The position numbers and the translations under genes were made by a program. Below the pieces are notes generated by a model. That model was not told the origin of the DNA. It searched no databases and saw nothing but the letters and a program-made list of their open reading frames with translations. Below are positions 5,832 to 6,844 of a stretch of DNA of 6,844 bases, piece after piece. How positions within the stretch are numbered: position 1 is the first letter of the stretch; every line of letters begins with the position of its first letter. The DNA lies in NCBI GenBank assembly GCA_021847625.1, contig JAJZQK010000175.1:1-6844 (forward strand), written 5' to 3'. This stretch comes from Chloroflexota bacterium. Lineage in GTDB: Bacteria > Chloroflexota > FW602-bin22 > JAMCYS01.

Positions 5832-6638
5832 TTACCCGCTTTCCTTGCGGAAGATCAGGCAGTATTGGTGGTGCCTGTTGCCGACCCAGGCCGAGTTGAG
5901 GCCGAGGGGCAGAAGGCGCTTGTCGTCCTGTAGCCAGATCCGCTCATCCTTCGGCACCCAGGTAGCGCCAAGAGAACGCACGGTGTCGAAGGCCAGCGGG
6001 AACAGACGACCGGCCGTGTAGACGTTGTTCGTGATCACTGTCAGGTAGCCCCCGGGCACCATGACCTCGTAGACCTGGTCGAAGATCTCCTTCTGGGCCG
6101 CAAGGAACTCCTCGTAGCCGGCGATGTTGCCCAGGTCAGCCTGGCTCTCCCCGTATCGCGTGTCCAAGCCTTCCGCCGCCCGGTCGCGCTGGCGGAGGCT
6201 GTGGCGGTGCAACTGGTTCCAATAGGGAGGGCTCGTGACGCAGTAGTCCACCTGCCCGATGCCGGCCTCGGCTAAGAGAGCCCGCAATCGGCGAGCATCG
6301 CCCTGCAAGACCAACTGCCGGCAATCCTCGCCCCCGGCGGCGGCGGCCGCCACGCGCTCGCGAGCGATCGTGGCGTACTTCTCCGACAACTCCACACCAA
6401 CCCCGTTGCGGCCGCAGCTGGCCGCGGCGACGAGGGCGCTGCCCGTGCCCAGAAACGGGTCGAGCACCCATTGCCCGGCATGGGTGAAGAAGCGGATGAA
6501 CTCGGCGACGAGCGTCTCCGGGAACTTGGCAGGGTGCAGCAACTCCCCCGCTCTCCGTCGGGGAGGATTGTGCACGAACCAACTCTTGGTGAACTTAATC
6601 CACTCCCGACCGCTGAGATCGTTCAGCCGATTGGCCAA
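5832..6638 (-). CDS. Compact SAM-dependent DNA methyltransferase (SPPYW type, N4-cytosine or N6-adenine)
   Basis: This 268-residue protein carries the amino-methyltransferase motifs in the order X, I, II, IV: HPAKFPE (35-41), VLDPFLGTG (58-66, binds S-adenosylmethionine), GVELSEKY (81-88) and TSPPYW (135-140, catalytic). In the common beta-class bacterial enzymes SPPY comes first and the SAM motif last, so this is the opposite circular order, as in alpha/gamma-type enzymes. SPPY rather than DPPY favours N4-cytosine methylation, but N6-adenine cannot be excluded. Only a short insert (about 141-172) separates motif IV from the YEEFL..QKEIFDQVYEVMVPGG helix and strand, so a full target-recognition domain is not obvious. 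The N-terminus (NDLSGREWIKFTKSWFVHNPP) appears characteristic of this subfamily. No restriction enzyme is visible beside it, suggesting an orphan or regulatory methylase. The start is TTG at 6638, supported by GAGGTGAG just upstream and an in-frame stop at 6642. Confidence 0.88.
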   Translation of the reverse strand: MANRLNDLSGREWIKFTKSWFVHNPPRRRAGELLHPAKFPETLVAEFIRFFTHAGQWVLDPFLGTGSALVAAASCGRNGVGVELSEKYATIARERVAAAAAGGEDCRQLVLQGDARRLRALLAEAGIGQVDYCVTSPPYWNQLHRHSLRQRDRAAEGLDTRYGESQADLGNIAGYEEFLAAQKEIFDQVYEVMVPGGYLTVITNNVYTAGRLFPLAFDTVRSLGATWVPKDERIWLQDDKRLLPLGLNSAWVGNRHHQYCLIFRKESG

Positions 6639-6640
6639 GC

Positions 6641-6648
6641 CTCACCTC
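6641..6648 (-). promoter_or_regulatory. Ribosome-binding site deciding the TTG start of the methyltransferase
   Basis: On the minus strand this reads GAGGTGAG and ends two bases before TTG, with the GAGGT core about five bases away. No ATG or GTG in frame is available upstream because a TGA codon interrupts the frame at 6642-6644. Confidence 0.6.
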
Positions 6649-6653
6649 ATTCC

Positions 6654-6686
6654 AGAGCCACCGGCCCCTACGGTAGTAGGCGAGCC
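6654..6686. repeat. 33-base direct repeat, copy 1
   Basis: This copy differs from the one at 6803-6835 at three positions only (A/G, T/C, A/G). The shared core is CCGGCCCCTACGGTAG. It sits just upstream of the methyltransferase ribosome-binding site. Its GCCACCGG (6657-6664) is also an exact inverted match to CCGGTGGC (6711-6718). Confidence 0.8.
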
Positions 6687-6765
6687 ACCGCGCCCCATCT
6701 TCATGCATCACCGGTGGCCGTCCGGTCGCGTCATTCCCCTGAAATGGCCGCTCCTGCTACAGTAC

Positions 6766-6820
6766 GTAGGGGCGGACGGCCTCTGTCCGCCCCGGGGCCG
6801 GCAGAGCCGCCGGCCCCTAC
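6766..6820. repeat. Double-hairpin repeat element
   Basis: Two perfect 9-bp stems stand back to back: GGGGCGGAC (6769-6777) with GTCCGCCCC (6785-6793), then GGGGCCGGC (6794-6802) with GCCGGCCCC (6809-6817). The outer ends GTAGGGG and CCCCTAC are also complementary, so the whole unit can fold as one cruciform-like structure. This is the style of short dispersed palindromic repeats seen in many Chloroflexota genomes (family assignment from memory, not searched). Confidence 0.75.
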
Positions 6821-6835
6821 GGTAGCAGGCGGGCC
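6803..6835. repeat. 33-base direct repeat, copy 2
   Basis: This copy matches 6654-6686 at 30 of 33 positions and overlaps the second hairpin of the double-hairpin element. Copy 1 probably is the end of a similar element whose other half is degraded or absent. Confidence 0.8.
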
Positions 6836-6844
6836 GTCGCAGGG

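Noticed and set aside
6654..6835. CRISPR-like repeats
   Set aside because: Only two copies are present, spaced about 116 bases apart, and the spacer DNA itself is palindromic, unlike an array.

Overview
The window looks like a piece of a GC-rich bacterial chromosome, most likely from Chloroflexota. This rests on the hairpin repeats at the right end, which have the GTAGGGGC...GCCCC(G)GGGCCGGC...CCCCTAC style that I associate with Anaerolineae-type genomes, and on the look of several small proteins. It is inference, because no marker gene is present.

Layout, left to right. Bases 55-267 (minus) carry only the C-terminal end of a quinone oxidoreductase-type zinc-less alcohol dehydrogenase. Its front has been replaced by unrelated, repeat-like DNA, so it is a gene remnant. 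Bases 485-2056 (minus) encode a membrane-embedded family 2 glycosyltransferase with a DxD and a QxxRW motif, the signature of processive polysaccharide synthases. A roughly 320-base divergent spacer separates it from 2378-3925 (plus), an exported or membrane-anchored GH42-like (clan GH-A) glycoside hydrolase whose C-terminal flavodoxin-like domain stops early. Its stop codon overlaps the start of a small predicted three-helix membrane protein (3922-4197). A promoter-like sequence at the end of that gene precedes a two-gene unit: a DUF948/YtxG-like membrane protein (4350-4634) and a YtxH-like protein (4668-4979). The unit is followed by a perfect 10-bp hairpin.

The right part holds a small zinc-ribbon protein (5238-5426, plus). 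It faces a small four-cysteine protein (5439-5678, minus) across a 12-base gap containing a hairpin. Upstream of the latter on the same strand is a compact SPPYW DNA methyltransferase (5832-6638, minus, TTG start). The last 200 bases are a non-coding repeat cluster with two near-identical 33-base direct repeats and two adjacent perfect hairpins.

Working together: the synthase-like glycosyltransferase and the exported hydrolase, divergently arranged, are the most interesting pair. They could form a small make-and-trim module for an extracellular glycan. The DUF948/YtxH pair is a known type of envelope or stress gene pair. The methyltransferase has no visible restriction partner here. No rRNA, tRNA, CRISPR array or intact mobile element was seen.
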